DNA of 64,000 nucleotides, from positions 5,146,001 through 5,210,000 of the forward strand of contig NZ_CP045309.1 in NCBI RefSeq assembly GCF_009671205.1, in the 5' to 3' direction. The notes under the pieces are model-generated. The model ran no database searches, was not told the DNA's origin, and was given only the letters and a program-made list of their open reading frames with translations. Source of the DNA: Micromonospora terminaliae (GTDB lineage Bacteria; Actinomycetota; Actinomycetes; Mycobacteriales; Micromonosporaceae). Position numbers and translations under genes: made by a program. This document shows, piece after piece, positions 27,708 through 37,233 of this stretch. Each line of letters begins with the position of its first letter. Position 1 is the first letter of the stretch.

Positions 27708-28892
27708 GTGCCGATCGACCGCGATGCCACCAAGCCCGCCGCGACGACGCCGCACGCCCGCACCGGCGCCGTGGGCTCCCCCGCCCGTGCGATCAGCGTG
27801 AGCGTCACCGGAAGCGTCGGCGGGGCCGGCGGCGACCCGTTGCGGGCCAACCTCGCTCTCATGGCGCCGGGCACCGCGCTGCGCGACGGCCTGGAGCGCA
27901 TCCTGCGCGGCCGCACGGGCGCGCTCATCGTGCTCGGCTACGACAAGATCGTCGAGCAGATCTGCACCGGCGGCTTCCCGCTCGACGTCGAGTTCTCCGC
28001 GACCCGGGTCCGCGAGCTGTGCAAGATGGACGGCGCCGTGGTGCTCTCCAGCGACGGCACCCGCATCGTCCGGGCCGCGGTGCACCTCATGCCCGACCCG
28101 TCGATCCCCACCGAGGAGTCCGGCACCCGGCACCGCACCGCCGAACGGGTCGCCCGGCAGACCGGCTACCCGGTCATCTCGGTCAGCCAGTCCATGCGGA
28201 TCATCAGCCTCTACGTCAACGGCCAGCGGCACGTGCTGGACGACTCGGCGGCGATCCTCTCCCGGGCCAACCAGGCGCTGGCCACCCTCGAGCGCTACAA
28301 GCTCCGGCTGGACGAGGTCTCCGGCACGCTCTCCGCCCTGGAGATCGAGGACCTGGTGACCGTCCGCGACGCCGTGGCCGTGGTGCAGCGGCTGGAGATG
28401 GTCCGCCGGATCGCCGACGAGATCGCCGGCTACGTCGTGGAGCTGGGCACCGACGGCCGCCTGCTCGCCCTCCAGCTCGACGAGCTGATGGCGGGCGTGG
28501 ACGCCGACCGCACCCTGGTCATCCGGGACTACCTGCCGGTGGGCCGGAAGTCGCGCACCCTCGACGAGGCCCTGGTCGAGCTCGACCTGCTCAGCGCCAC
28601 CGAGCTGATCGACCTGGTCGCGGTGGCCAAGGCGATCGGCTACCCGTCCGCCTCCGACGCGCTCGACGCCGCCGTGAGCCCACGCGGCTTCCGCCTGCTG
28701 GCCAAGGTGCCCCGGCTGCCCGCGGCCGTGGTCGACCGGCTCGTCGTGCATTTCGGCAGCCTCCAGCGGCTGCTGGGCGCCACCGTGGAGGACCTGCAGG
28801 CCGTTGAGGGGGTGGGTGACGCCCGCGCCCGGGGCGTCCGCGAGGGGCTGTCCCGCCTCGCCGAGGCGTCCATCCTGGAGCGGTACGTCTGA
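27708..28892 (+). CDS. disA: Diadenylate cyclase DisA (c-di-AMP synthase, DNA integrity scanning)
   Basis: About 394 residues. DisA forms octamers, scans DNA for branched structures and makes the second messenger c-di-AMP from two ATP. The N-terminal DAC domain holds the active-site motifs [12 protein letters not shown] (DGA) and [14 protein letters not shown] (RHR). A helical spine follows, then C-terminal helix-hairpin-helix DNA-binding repeats ([20 protein letters not shown]). GTG codons at 27702 and 27708 are both possible starts; the latter fits a leaderless message. It follows radA and is convergent with the next gene. Confidence 0.95.
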   Translation: MPIDRDATKPAATTPHARTGAVGSPARAISVSVTGSVGGAGGDPLRANLALMAPGTALRDGLERILRGRTGALIVLGYDKIVEQICTGGFPLDVEFSATRVRELCKMDGAVVLSSDGTRIVRAAVHLMPDPSIPTEESGTRHRTAERVARQTGYPVISVSQSMRIISLYVNGQRHVLDDSAAILSRANQALATLERYKLRLDEVSGTLSALEIEDLVTVRDAVAVVQRLEMVRRIADEIAGYVVELGTDGRLLALQLDELMAGVDADRTLVIRDYLPVGRKSRTLDEALVELDLLSATELIDLVAVAKAIGYPSASDALDAAVSPRGFRLLAKVPRLPAAVVDRLVVHFGSLQRLLGATVEDLQAVEGVGDARARGVREGLSRLAEASILERYV

Positions 28893-28898
28893 ACCCGG

Positions 28899-29681
28899 TC
28901 AGCCGGTGATGGTCAGCTTCACCGGCTCGCTGAGCTTGGTGCCCACCCGGGCGAAGACCTGGTACGTGCCGATCGGGGCGAACTGGCCGTTGGCCACCCC
29001 GTTGGCGCAGCGGCTGTCCAGCCTGCCGTTCCACCCCAGCTCGTAGGAGCGCTCGAAGTTCGGCGTGAACGACTGCGGGTCGGAGCCCTTGCCGGTGCCG
29101 CAGGTGTCCGAGGACCAGATCCGGTTCGCGCCGGCCTTGATGTAGAGCTCCTGGAGATCGGCACCGACGTCCCGGGTGCAGGTGCGGTCCGAGATGTTCT
29201 TGACCTTGAGGCGCAGGGTGACCACGGTGCCCCGCTGCGCGGTGGCCGGCAGGGCCACGGGGGTCACCTGGAGCTCCGAGTCGGTGCAGGTGCCGTCGGC
29301 GGCCACCGGGGCGGCCGGCGCGCCACCGTCGTTCGTGCCGCCGCCGTTGTCGGTGCCCGTGCCACTGCCGCCGTTCGTCCCGCCGCCGTTCGTTCCGCCG
29401 CCGCTCGTTCCGGTGCCGCCGCCGTTCGTACCGCTCCCGCCGCCCGAGTCGCCCGGGGTGGGTGAGGGGCTGCCGGACTGCGGGGTCAGCAACGAACCGG
29501 TCGGCCCGGGTGCGGCCGCCGACGGGGAGCCACCCGGGTTGCCCGTGGGGGCGCCGGAGTTCCGGTCCGGGCCGGTGCACGAGTAGAGCAGGACAATCAG
29601 GAAAAGCAGCCCGGCTCCGAAGACGACGGCTCGACGCCGCCAGTACACGGCGGGAGGCAGCGGGCCGACCGTCATACGCAT
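28899..29681 (-). CDS. Exported Gly/Thr-rich protein with C-terminal beta domain
   Basis: A 260-residue protein. An N-terminal hydrophobic segment (VVFGAGLLFLIVLLYSC) after YWRRR is a signal anchor or a weak lipobox ending at LLYSC. Residues 40-125 are low complexity, with repeats of the type GTNGGGTGTSGGGTNGG. The C-terminal ~125 residues form a beta-rich domain with cysteines at GTCTDSE, DRTCTRDV, SDTCGTG and DSRCANG that suggest two disulfides (LQVTPVALPATAQRGTVVTL, YQVFARVGTKLSEPVKLTI). It looks like a small wall-associated protein with a flexible stalk. Function unknown; convergent with disA, 6 bp apart. Confidence 0.75.
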   Translation of the reverse strand: MRMTVGPLPPAVYWRRRAVVFGAGLLFLIVLLYSCTGPDRNSGAPTGNPGGSPSAAAPGPTGSLLTPQSGSPSPTPGDSGGGSGTNGGGTGTSGGGTNGGGTNGGSGTGTDNGGGTNDGGAPAAPVAADGTCTDSELQVTPVALPATAQRGTVVTLRLKVKNISDRTCTRDVGADLQELYIKAGANRIWSSDTCGTGKGSDPQSFTPNFERSYELGWNGRLDSRCANGVANGQFAPIGTYQVFARVGTKLSEPVKLTITG

Positions 29682-29811
29682 GATGCGTTCACCGTAACGG
29701 CGCGACGCCCGGCCCGCTGGCGCGACGCGCCGGAGGCCCTTCGCCCCGGCCCCTCACCGCTCCACAGTGGACCCTCAAGGTCACCGAGCGGCACCGCCGG
29801 GCCACGCCCGG

Positions 29812-30375
29812 TCAGAGGTAGACCTTGCGCTGGTAGACCGCGTGCGCGCCGGCCACCCGGTCGAGGAAGAGCAGGCCGGCGCAGTGGTCGATCTCGTGCT
29901 GGAGCGCCCGCGCCTCGAACCCGTCGGTCACCAGCCGCACCGGATCCCCGCTGCCCGGCAGCACACCCTCCACCACCAGCCGGCTGGCCCGCTTCACGTC
30001 ACCGGTGAGGTCGGGCACCGACATGCACCCCTCCCGCCCCGCCTTCCAGCGGCTCGCCTCCACCACCGTGGCGTTGCAGAGCACGAAGGCGCCGTGCACG
30101 GTGACCGCCTTCGGGTGCCCGGTCACGTCCACCGCGAACACCTGGGCGCTCACCCCGACCTGGGGCGCGGCCAGGCCCACGCAGCCCGGCGACACGCGCA
30201 TGGTGGCGACCAGGTCGGCGGCGAGCTGGACCACCTCGGCCGAGGTCGGGTCGACCGCCGGCCCGGGCCGGCTGAGCACCGGATCGGGGGCGGCCACCAC
30301 CGCGCGTACCTCGCCGGGGAGGCCGAGCTTCTCCGGGGTCCAGCCGCCCAGGCCGGCGTACTCCTCGGCCGTCAC
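29812..30375 (-). CDS. def: Peptide deformylase
   Basis: A 187-residue metalloenzyme that removes the formyl group from nascent proteins. All three motifs are visible: GCVGLAAPQVGVS (motif 1, with C-V instead of the usual single residue between the glycines), EGCMSVPDL (motif 2, metal Cys) and QHEIDHCAGLLFLDR (motif 3, HExxH). The GTG at 30375 overlaps the stop of the upstream ACT gene by 4 bp (GTGA), so translation is coupled. Confidence 0.94.
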   Translation of the reverse strand: MTAEEYAGLGGWTPEKLGLPGEVRAVVAAPDPVLSRPGPAVDPTSAEVVQLAADLVATMRVSPGCVGLAAPQVGVSAQVFAVDVTGHPKAVTVHGAFVLCNATVVEASRWKAGREGCMSVPDLTGDVKRASRLVVEGVLPGSGDPVRLVTDGFEARALQHEIDHCAGLLFLDRVAGAHAVYQRKVYL

Positions 30376-30884
30376 AGCAGGTCCGTGTCGGCCGGGCGGA
30401 GGCTCACCCCGACGCCCAGGTCCGCGGCGGCCCGGGTGAGGCGGCCCGCCACCTCGTCGGCGCTGCCCGGCGGCAACTCGACCTCGGCGACCACCACGTA
30501 GAGGGACCCGGTCAGGCGGGTGCTCAGGTCGGTCACGTTCCCGCCCGCGTCGGCTAGCACCCGGGTCATGGCCGCCACGATGCCCATCCGGTCCGCGCCG
30601 TGCACCGCCAGCACGTACGGCTCGCCGGTGGGCTCGGTCTGCCCGTCGGGGGTGACGGCGCGGACGGTGGCCAGCAACTGCCCCTCGGCGGCGAGCGGGG
30701 CGAGCGCGGCCTCGACGTCGGCGGCGGCCGGGCCCACGCAGATCAGGGTCATCGCGAAGTGGCCCCGCAACCGGGTCATCGTCGAGTCGGTGAGGTTCGC
30801 GCCGAGCCGCGCGAGGACCTCGGCGACGTCGGCCACGATGCCCGGCCGGTCCCGGCCGATGACGGTGATCGCGAGCTCGTTCAT
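30372..30884 (-). CDS. Tandem ACT-domain protein (GcvR-like)
   Basis: A 170-residue protein made of two ACT domains. The first is MNELAITVIGRDRPGIVADV to about residue 80, the second starts YVLAVHGADRMGIVAAMTRV. The pattern (DRPGIVADVAEVLARLGANL) matches GcvR/formyltetrahydrofolate-deformylase-type ACT pairs that bind amino acids such as glycine or serine. It has no catalytic domain, so it should be a regulator or ligand sensor. It is coupled to the peptide deformylase gene. A one-carbon link between the two is tempting but unproven. Confidence 0.82.
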   Translation of the reverse strand: MNELAITVIGRDRPGIVADVAEVLARLGANLTDSTMTRLRGHFAMTLICVGPAAADVEAALAPLAAEGQLLATVRAVTPDGQTEPTGEPYVLAVHGADRMGIVAAMTRVLADAGGNVTDLSTRLTGSLYVVVAEVELPPGSADEVAGRLTRAAADLGVGVSLRPADTDLL

Positions 30885-30980
30885 CCGGACATTCTGCCCG
30901 GTCACCGCAGCCTCGCCGCGACGCCCCGCCCGCCCCGCCCAACCTGCGGGAAGGCCACCCGTGACATCATCGACGGCGCC

Positions 30981-31886
30981 ATGTCCGAACCCACCTTCGC
31001 CACCCTGGTCAGCCGGTGGTACGAGCGCAACGCCCGCGACCTGCCGTGGCGGAAGTCGGGGATCGGGGCCTGGGCGATCCTCGTCAGCGAGGTCATGCTC
31101 CAGCAGACACCGGTGGCCCGGGTGCTGCCCGCCTGGGAGGCCTGGCTGGCCCGCTGGCCGACGCCGGCCGCGCTGGCCGAGGACACGCCGGCCGAGGCGA
31201 TCCGAATGTGGGGCCGGCTCGGCTACCCCCGCCGGGCCGTACGCCTGCGCGACTGCGCGGTGGCCGTCGTGGAACGACACGGCGGCCAGGTGCCGGAACG
31301 GCTCGACCAGTTGCTGGCGCTGCCCGGGGTCGGCACGTACACGGCGCAGGCCGTGGCGGCCTTCGCGTACGGGCAGCGGCACCCCGTGGTCGACACCAAC
31401 GTCCGGCGGGTGGTGTGCCGGGCGATCGCCGGCGAGCCCGACGCGGGACCGGCCACCCGGCCCGCCGACCTGGTCGCCACCGAGGAACTGCTGCCCGTCG
31501 AACCGGCCGCGGCGGCCCTGGCCAGCGCCGCGTTCATGGAACTGGGTGCGGTGGTCTGCACCGCCCGTGCCCCGCGCTGCTCCGTGTGCCCCGTCGAGGC
31601 GGTCTGCGCCTGGCGGGCCTCCGGCCAGGTGGCCCCGGCCGGCCCGACCCGCCGCCCCCAGCGCTACGCGGGCACCGACCGCCAGGTGCGCGGCCTGCTC
31701 CTCGCGGTGCTCCGCGACGCCACGGGGCCGGTGCCGCACCAGCGGCTGGACCAGGTCTGGCACGACGACGTGCAGCGCGCCCGGGCCCTGGCCGGGCTCG
31801 TCACCGACGGCCTGGTCGAGCCGGTCGGCGAGGAGTCCTTCCGGCTCGCCGGCGACGGCCCTCCGGTCCCGCTCCCCCGCCCCTGA
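30981..31886 (+). CDS. mutY: A/G-specific adenine DNA glycosylase MutY
   Basis: A 301-residue helix-hairpin-helix glycosylase that removes adenine mispaired with 8-oxoguanine. Motifs: DLPWRKSGIGAWAILVSEVM, LQQTPVARVLP, ALPGVGTYTAQAVAAFAYGQ (HhH-GPD), PVVDTNVRRV with the catalytic Asp, and a 4Fe-4S loop CTARAPRCSVCPVEAVC (C-x6-C-x2-C-x5-C). The C-terminus is shorter than in E. coli MutY (350 residues) and lacks a full NUDIX-like 8-oxoG domain, as is usual in actinobacteria. The ATG at 30981 matches the family start. Confidence 0.94.
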   Translation: MSEPTFATLVSRWYERNARDLPWRKSGIGAWAILVSEVMLQQTPVARVLPAWEAWLARWPTPAALAEDTPAEAIRMWGRLGYPRRAVRLRDCAVAVVERHGGQVPERLDQLLALPGVGTYTAQAVAAFAYGQRHPVVDTNVRRVVCRAIAGEPDAGPATRPADLVATEELLPVEPAAAALASAAFMELGAVVCTARAPRCSVCPVEAVCAWRASGQVAPAGPTRRPQRYAGTDRQVRGLLLAVLRDATGPVPHQRLDQVWHDDVQRARALAGLVTDGLVEPVGEESFRLAGDGPPVPLPRP

Positions 31887-31919
31887 CCCGGCCCGCCGGG
31901 CACCGGCTACCGAGGCGTG

Positions 31920-31995
31920 GCCAGCCCGCCGACCTGGCGGCATCCCGGGCCGCCCGCGCCGCCAGCCCGCCGAACTGGCGGCATCCCGGCCGCCT
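31920..31995. repeat. 41-bp tandem direct repeat
   Basis: GCCAGCCCGCCGACCTGGCG at 31920 recurs with one change at 31961, giving a 41-bp period over nearly two copies. Each copy contains CCGCC-n5-GGCGG, a small hairpin. It lies downstream of mutY in a 264-bp non-coding gap. Confidence 0.7.
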
Positions 31996-32032
31996 GGATA
32001 CCGCCACATCGCCGAGGCGGAGTCGATCAACT

Positions 32033-32057
32033 GGTGCCGGGCTCGCGGCCCGGCACC
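32033..32057 (+). terminator. mutY-side hairpin
   Basis: GGTGCCGGGC (32033-32042) pairs perfectly with GCCCGGCACC (32048-32057) around TCGCG. It is a likely terminator for transcription coming from mutY. Confidence 0.55.
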
Positions 32058-32089
32058 GGCGAGCTGCCGTCGGTCAACGCACGCGAAAA

Positions 32090-32131
32090 GGCGACGGCCC
32101 CGGCAGGCTCTCGCCTGCCGGGGCCGTCGCC
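32090..32131 (-). terminator. clpC terminator
   Basis: GGCGACGGCCCCGGCAGG (32090-32107) pairs perfectly with 32114-32131 around a 6-base loop. On the minus strand the 18-bp stem is followed by TTTT. It lies 19 bp beyond the clpC stop codon and is a classic intrinsic terminator. Confidence 0.88.
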
Positions 32132-32150
32132 CTCGATCTGGTGCCCGAAC

Positions 32151-34688
32151 TTACGCCGCGTCGTCCGCGCCCGTGGCGGCGGTGCCGCCGAGGTCCGCCG
32201 GGACCGCGTCCGGCACGGCCACCGGCCGGTCGGCGCCCCGGAAGACGAGCTTGGACTTGTCGATGTCGGCCGGGTCGCCCTCGCAGTCCACCACCACGAT
32301 CTGACCCGGGGTCAGCTCGTTGAAGAGGATCCGCTCGGACAGGTTGTCCTCGATGTCGCGCTGGATCGTGCGACGCAGCGGCCGCGCGCCCAGCACCGGG
32401 TCGAAGCCCTTCTTCGCCAGGTACTTCTTGGCGTTGTCGGTCAGCTCCAGGCCCATGTCCTTGTTCTTCAGCTGCGTCTCGATCCGGGCGATCATGATGT
32501 CCACGATCGAGAGGATCTCGTTCTCGCGCAGCTGGTGGAAGACGATGGTGTCGTCGATCCGGTTCAGGAACTCGGGCCGGAAGTGCTGCTTGAGCTCGTC
32601 GTTGACCTTCTGCTTCATCCGGTCGTAGTTGGACTCGGAGTCCTCAGAGGCCTGGAAGCCCAGCGACACCGCCTTGGCGACGTCCCGCGTGCCGAGGTTG
32701 GTGGTCAGGATGATGACCGTGTTCTTGAAGTCCACGATCCGGCCCTGGCCGTCGGTGAGGCGCCCGTCCTCCAGGATCTGGAGGAGCGTGTTGAACACGT
32801 CCGGGTGGGCCTTCTCGATCTCGTCGAAGAGGACCACCGAGAACGGCCGGCGACGCACCTTCTCGGTCAGCTGCCCGCCCTCGTCGTAGCCGACGTAGCC
32901 GGGAGGGGCGCCCACGAGCCGGGACACCGTGTACCGGTCGTGGAACTCCGACATGTCCAGCTGGATGAGGGCGTCCTCGCTGCCGAACAGGAACTCGGCG
33001 AGCGCCTTGGACAGCTCGGTCTTACCGACGCCGGACGGGCCGGCGAAGATGAACGAGCCGGAGGGGCGCTTCGGGTCCTTCAGGCCGGCCCGGGTGCGCC
33101 GGATCGCCTTCGAGACCGCCTTGACCGCGTCCTCCTGGCCGATGACGCGCTTGTGCAGCTCGTCCTCCATGCGCAGCAGGCGCGAGGTCTCCTCCTCGGT
33201 CAGCTTGTAGACCGGGATGCCGGTCCAGTTGCCGAGCACCTCGGCGATCTGCTCGTCGTCGACCTCGCTGACGACGTCCAGGTCACCGGCCTTCCACTCC
33301 TTCTCCCGCTGGGCCTTCTGCCCGAGCAGCTGCTTCTCCTTGTCGCGGAGCTGCGCGGCCCGCTCGAAGTCCTGCGCGTCGATCGCGGACTCCTTGTCGC
33401 GGCGGACCTGGGCGATCCGCTCGTCGAAGTCACGCAGGTCTGGCGGCGCGGTCATCCGGCGGATGCGCATCCGGGCACCGGCCTCGTCGATCAGGTCGAT
33501 CGCCTTGTCCGGCAGGAAGCGGTCGGAGATGTAGCGGTCGGCCAGGGTGGCCGCCGCGACGAGAGCCGCGTCGGTGATGCTGACGCGGTGGTGCGCCTCG
33601 TAGCGGTCCCGCAGGCCCTTGAGGATCTCGATGGTGTGGGCCAGCGAGGGCTCACCCACCTGGATCGGCTGGAAGCGGCGCTCGAGAGCGGCGTCCTTCT
33701 CCAGGTGCTTGCGGTACTCGTCGAGGGTGGTGGCGCCGATGGTCTGCAGCTCGCCGCGGGCCAGCATCGGCTTGAGGATGCTGGCGGCGTCGATCGCGCC
33801 CTCGGCGGCACCCGCACCCACCAGGGTGTGGATCTCGTCGATGAACAGGATGATGTCGCCGCGGGTGCGGATCTCCTTGAGGACCTTCTTGAGGCGCTCC
33901 TCGAAGTCACCGCGGTAGCGGGAACCGGCGACCAGGGCACCGAGGTCGAGCGTGTAGAGCTGCTTGTCCTTCAGCGTCTCGGGCACCTCGCCCTTGATGA
34001 TCTTCTGGGACAGACCCTCCACCACGGCGGTCTTGCCGACGCCGGGCTCACCGATCAGGACCGGGTTGTTCTTGGTCCGGCGGGAGAGCACCTGCATGAC
34101 CCGCTCGATTTCCTTCTCGCGCCCGATGACCGGGTCGAGCTTGCCCTCGCGGGCGGCCTGGGTCAGGTTACGGCCGAACTGGTCCAGCACGAGGCTGGTC
34201 GACGGCGCGGCCTCGCCCGGCGCGGCGCCCGCCGCGGCCGGCTCCTTGCCCTGGTAGCCGGAGAGCAGCTGGATCACCTGCTGGCGGACCCGGTTGAGGT
34301 CGGCGCCGAGCTTGACCAGCACCTGGGCGGCGACGCCCTCGCCCTCACGGATCAGGCCGAGCAGGATGTGCTCCGTGCCGATGTAGTTGTGGCCGAGCTG
34401 CAGCGCCTCACGCAGCGACAGCTCCAGCACCTTCTTGGCCCGCGGCGTGAACGGGATGTGCCCGCTCGGCGCCTGCTGGCCCTGGCCGATGATCTCCTCG
34501 ACCTGCTGGCGGACGCCCTCGAGGGAGATGCCGAGGCTCTCCAGGGCCTTTGCCGCGACACCCTCACCCTCGTGGATCAGGCCCAGCAGGATGTGCTCCG
34601 TACCGATGTAGTTGTGGTTGAGCATCCGGGCCTCTTCCTGGGCCAGGACGACAACCCGTCGCGCTCGGTCGGTGAACCGCTCGAACAT
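32151..34688 (-). CDS. clpC: ATP-dependent Clp protease ATP-binding subunit ClpC
   Basis: An 845-residue AAA+ unfoldase of the ClpCP protease. Domains: two N-terminal Clp-N repeats (each with [14 protein letters not shown]), first AAA module with Walker [16 protein letters not shown] and Walker [15 protein letters not shown], a UvrB/UvrC-like middle domain ([12 protein letters not shown]), second AAA module with [18 protein letters not shown] and [16 protein letters not shown], and the C-terminal D2-small domain ([19 protein letters not shown]). GGAGCACGAGGGC precedes the ATG. The start [20 protein letters not shown] is invariant in the family. The clpC-lsr2-lysS order is conserved in mycobacteria. 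Confidence 0.98.
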   Translation of the reverse strand: MFERFTDRARRVVVLAQEEARMLNHNYIGTEHILLGLIHEGEGVAAKALESLGISLEGVRQQVEEIIGQGQQAPSGHIPFTPRAKKVLELSLREALQLGHNYIGTEHILLGLIREGEGVAAQVLVKLGADLNRVRQQVIQLLSGYQGKEPAAAGAAPGEAAPSTSLVLDQFGRNLTQAAREGKLDPVIGREKEIERVMQVLSRRTKNNPVLIGEPGVGKTAVVEGLSQKIIKGEVPETLKDKQLYTLDLGALVAGSRYRGDFEERLKKVLKEIRTRGDIILFIDEIHTLVGAGAAEGAIDAASILKPMLARGELQTIGATTLDEYRKHLEKDAALERRFQPIQVGEPSLAHTIEILKGLRDRYEAHHRVSITDAALVAAATLADRYISDRFLPDKAIDLIDEAGARMRIRRMTAPPDLRDFDERIAQVRRDKESAIDAQDFERAAQLRDKEKQLLGQKAQREKEWKAGDLDVVSEVDDEQIAEVLGNWTGIPVYKLTEEETSRLLRMEDELHKRVIGQEDAVKAVSKAIRRTRAGLKDPKRPSGSFIFAGPSGVGKTELSKALAEFLFGSEDALIQLDMSEFHDRYTVSRLVGAPPGYVGYDEGGQLTEKVRRRPFSVVLFDEIEKAHPDVFNTLLQILEDGRLTDGQGRIVDFKNTVIILTTNLGTRDVAKAVSLGFQASEDSESNYDRMKQKVNDELKQHFRPEFLNRIDDTIVFHQLRENEILSIVDIMIARIETQLKNKDMGLELTDNAKKYLAKKGFDPVLGARPLRRTIQRDIEDNLSERILFNELTPGQIVVVDCEGDPADIDKSKLVFRGADRPVAVPDAVPADLGGTAATGADDAA

Positions 34689-34919
34689 GCCCTCGTGCTC
34701 CTCACGTGCCGTGCGCCTTGATGGTCAGATCTCGGCGGGGCCGGTGCGCGGACGTCCGGGACGGGCGTCCGTGCCTCCTTACTCTATCGCCGCGGACCGA
34801 CTCCGCTGAGGTCGTGTGTCCCCGCGAATGGCCGTTCACGCGTCGTTTCTGACAACCGTCCGCGCTCAGGAGGTGTTCCGGTACCCCTGCCTGTACGCGC
34901 AGAGCGAAATTCGACCGCC
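34689..34919 (-). promoter_or_regulatory. clpC upstream region
   Basis: The clpC promoter must lie here. A possible -10, TAGAGT (GATAGAGTAAGG on the minus strand, about 34780-34791), lies about 95 bp upstream of the start codon. The AAGGAGG next to it looks like a ribosome binding site but no start codon follows, so I read it as chance or as part of the leader. I did not find a convincing HspR or ClgR operator. GTCCGGGACGGGCGTCC-like inverted repeats lie at about 34750-34770. Confidence 0.35.
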
Positions 34920-35016
34920 GGTGGAAAAGCCCGGTCGAGGGGCTGGGGCGGGGGCATGAGTGCCCGGCCGCGGTCTTCCACAACCTGTGGACAGCATCTC
35001 CACCGCCTGTGGACAA
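34920..35016. promoter_or_regulatory. Cluster of DnaA-box-like sites
   Basis: TGTGGACAA at 35008-35016 is, on the minus strand, a perfect actinobacterial DnaA box (TTGTCCACA). TGTGGACAG at 34986-34994 differs by one base and is spaced exactly 22 bp away in the same orientation. TTCCACA at 34976-34982 and GTGGAAAAG at 34921-34929 are weaker related sites. They lie in the 484-bp gap between clpC and lsr2. Confidence 0.55.
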
Positions 35017-35109
35017 CTGCCCCGGGGCCCGGTTTCTTCCCGGGTCCGGCGACGCCGCCGGACGCACCCCGCCCGGACCGGACAGACGGCGCAGCCGGGC
35101 GGAAACGGC

Positions 35110-35144
35110 GACGCCGGCCCGGAGTCGCACTCCGGTCCGGCGTC
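35110..35144 (-). terminator. lsr2 terminator
   Basis: GACGCCGGCCCGGAGT (35110-35125) pairs with ACTCCGGTCCGGCGTC (35129-35144), with one mismatch, around a 3-base loop. It lies 29 bp beyond the lsr2 stop. Confidence 0.75.
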
Positions 35145-35172
35145 AGGTCGCCCGCTGCGGGGGTCGTCGGGG

Positions 35173-35523
35173 TCAGTGCCCCGCCTTCGCGTGGTACTCG
35201 TCCACGATCTCCTGCGGAATGCGCCCCCGGTCGGAGATGTCCTTGCCGGCCTTCTTGGCCCAGGCCCGGATGGCCTTGTTCTGCTCGCGGTCGGCCGTCG
35301 CGCCGCCCCGGCCCCGCGCCGCCCGGCCACCCACGACCACGCCGCCGCGGCCGACCTTCGTGCCGTGCGCGATGTACTGCGCGAATACGTCACGCAATTT
35401 TTCAGCGTTGGAAGCCGAGAGGTCGATCTCGTACTGCACACCGTCGAGCGCGAACTTGACGGTCTCGTCAGCGTCCCCGCCGTCCAGGTCATCGACCAGC
35501 TTGTGAATGATCTGCTTGGCCAC
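35173..35523 (-). CDS. lsr2: Lsr2 nucleoid-associated protein
   Basis: A 116-residue xenogeneic silencer that bridges AT-rich DNA. The N-terminal dimerisation domain is MAKQIIHKLVDDLDGGDADE through QYEIDLSASNAEKLRDVFAQ. A Gly/Arg-rich linker follows (GGRAARGRGG). The C-terminal DNA-binding domain, IRAWAKKAGKDISDRGRIPQ, carries the RGR minor-groove hook. It uses a GTG start with GAAAGGA upstream. A hairpin (35548-35574) lies in its leader. Confidence 0.97.
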   Translation of the reverse strand: MAKQIIHKLVDDLDGGDADETVKFALDGVQYEIDLSASNAEKLRDVFAQYIAHGTKVGRGGVVVGGRAARGRGGATADREQNKAIRAWAKKAGKDISDRGRIPQEIVDEYHAKAGH

Positions 35524-35547
35524 GTCCTACATTCCTTTCGAGCAGGG

Positions 35548-35574
35548 TTGTGCTCCTGCAATACAGGAGCACAA
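35548..35574 (-). promoter_or_regulatory. Hairpin in the lysS-lsr2 spacer
   Basis: TTGTGCTCCTG (35548-35558) pairs perfectly with CAGGAGCACAA (35564-35574) around CAATA. It lies 24 bp upstream of the lsr2 start and 60 bp beyond the lysS stop. It could terminate lysS transcripts or act as a leader or operator for lsr2. Confidence 0.55.
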
Positions 35575-35633
35575 TAACCCGCCCGCTGCTTGCTCCGTCA
35601 ATAGGACGCGGTAACGACCCGGAGAAGATTCTG

Positions 35634-37142
35634 CTACTCGGGCCGGACCAACGGGAACAGGATGGTTTCCCGAATTCCCAGGCCGGTCAGCGCCATCAAG
35701 AGGCGGTCGATTCCCATTCCCATACCACCGGCGGGCGGCATTCCGTACTCCATCGCGCGGAGAAAGTCCTCGTCCAGCCGCATGGCCTCGTCGTCGCCCC
35801 GCGCCGCGAGCTGCGCCTGGGCCACCAGCCGCTCCCGCTGCACCACCGGGTCGACCAGCTCGGAGTACGCGGTGCCCAGCTCGAACCCGAGCACGTAGAG
35901 GTCCCACTTCTCGGCCAGGCCCGGCTCGCTGCGGTGCGCCCGGGTCAGCGGGCTGGTCTCCTCCGGGTAGTCGCGGACGAAGGTGGGCGCCTGGAGCGAC
36001 GGCACCACCAGCTCCTCGAACAGCTCCTCGGCCAGCTTGCCCGGGCCCCACTTCGGGTCGACGGAGAGGCCGGCCTTGTCCGCGTACTCCACCAGGCGGG
36101 ACCTTTCGGTGCGGACGGTGACCTCCTCACCGAGCGCTTCGGAAAGAACACCGAACAGCGACACCGAACGCCACTCGCCGCCCAGATCGAACTCGCGGCC
36201 GTCGGCGTGGGTGACCACGGTCGAGCCGGCGACCGCGAGAGCGGCCTGCTGCACGAGATTTCGGGTCAGCTCGGCCATGGTGTTGTAGTCGCCGTACGCC
36301 TGGTAGGTCTCGAGCATCGCGAACTCGGGCGAGTGCGAGGAGTCGATGCCCTCATTACGGAAGTTGCGGTTGATCTCGAAGACCCGGTCGACGCCGCCGA
36401 CGACCGCACGCTTGAGAAACAGTTCCGGCGCGATTCGCAGATACAGATCGGTGTCCAACGCATTGCTGTGGGTCACGAATGGGCGGGCCGCCGCGCCGCC
36501 GTGCAGCAACTGAAGCATCGGGGTCTCGACCTCGATGAAGTCCTGCGCGTGCAGGGTGTCCCGGAGGCTGCGCACCGCGGCGGCCCGGGTGCGGACCATC
36601 TGCCGGGCCTGCGGGCGCACCACGAGGTCGACGTAGCGCTGGCGGACCCGCGCCTCCTCGCTCAGCGGCTTGTGGGCCACCGGCAGCGGACGCAGCGCCT
36701 TGGCCGTGACGGCCCACTCCTCGGCCAGCACCGACAGCTCGCCGCGCCGGCTGGTGATCACCTCACCGGTCACGCCGACGTGGTCGCCCAGGTCGACCAG
36801 GCGCTTCCAGTCGTCCAGCCGCTCGGCGCCGACCCGGTCCAGCGACAGCATCGCCTGCAGTTCGGTGCCGTCGCCGTCCCGCAGGGTGGCGAAGCAGAGC
36901 TTGCCGGTGTTGCGTACGAAGATCACCCGGCCGGTGACCGAGACCCGGTCGCCGGTGGCCGTGTCGGTGGGCAGGTCGGCGTACCGCTCGCGGATCTGCG
37001 CCAGCGTGCTGGTCCGCGGGAAGCCGACCGGGTACGGCTCGACGCCCTCGGCGAGCATCCGGTCCCGCTTCTCCCGGCGGACCTTCATCTGCTCCGGAAG
37101 GTCGTCGGCGGGGTCTACTGGCAGGGCGTTCTGCTCGGTCAC
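35634..37142 (-). CDS. lysS: Lysyl-tRNA synthetase (class II)
   Basis: A 502-residue enzyme that charges tRNA-Lys. The N-terminal OB-fold anticodon-binding domain is [20 protein letters not shown] onward. The class II core shows motif 1 ([20 protein letters not shown]), motif 2 ([20 protein letters not shown]) and motif 3 ([16 protein letters not shown]). The C-terminus is [20 protein letters not shown] start is used. It lies between coaX and lsr2 as in mycobacteria. The motif-2 loop SSHSPEF differs slightly from the common HNPEF and marks an actinobacterial subtype. Confidence 0.96.
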   Translation of the reverse strand: MTEQNALPVDPADDLPEQMKVRREKRDRMLAEGVEPYPVGFPRTSTLAQIRERYADLPTDTATGDRVSVTGRVIFVRNTGKLCFATLRDGDGTELQAMLSLDRVGAERLDDWKRLVDLGDHVGVTGEVITSRRGELSVLAEEWAVTAKALRPLPVAHKPLSEEARVRQRYVDLVVRPQARQMVRTRAAAVRSLRDTLHAQDFIEVETPMLQLLHGGAAARPFVTHSNALDTDLYLRIAPELFLKRAVVGGVDRVFEINRNFRNEGIDSSHSPEFAMLETYQAYGDYNTMAELTRNLVQQAALAVAGSTVVTHADGREFDLGGEWRSVSLFGVLSEALGEEVTVRTERSRLVEYADKAGLSVDPKWGPGKLAEELFEELVVPSLQAPTFVRDYPEETSPLTRAHRSEPGLAEKWDLYVLGFELGTAYSELVDPVVQRERLVAQAQLAARGDDEAMRLDEDFLRAMEYGMPPAGGMGMGIDRLLMALTGLGIRETILFPLVRPE

Positions 37143-37233
37143 GGCACGCTTCCTCAGACGGAGAATTCGGGCGGGGTTCAGGCCCGAGCGTACTCAAGGG
37201 GCTGCCGGGCCGTTACGGGATAACCTGCCCGCC

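Noticed and set aside
34777..34790. A small leader gene upstream of clpC suggested by AAGGAGG
   Set aside because: No start codon lies at a usable distance and no open frame follows.
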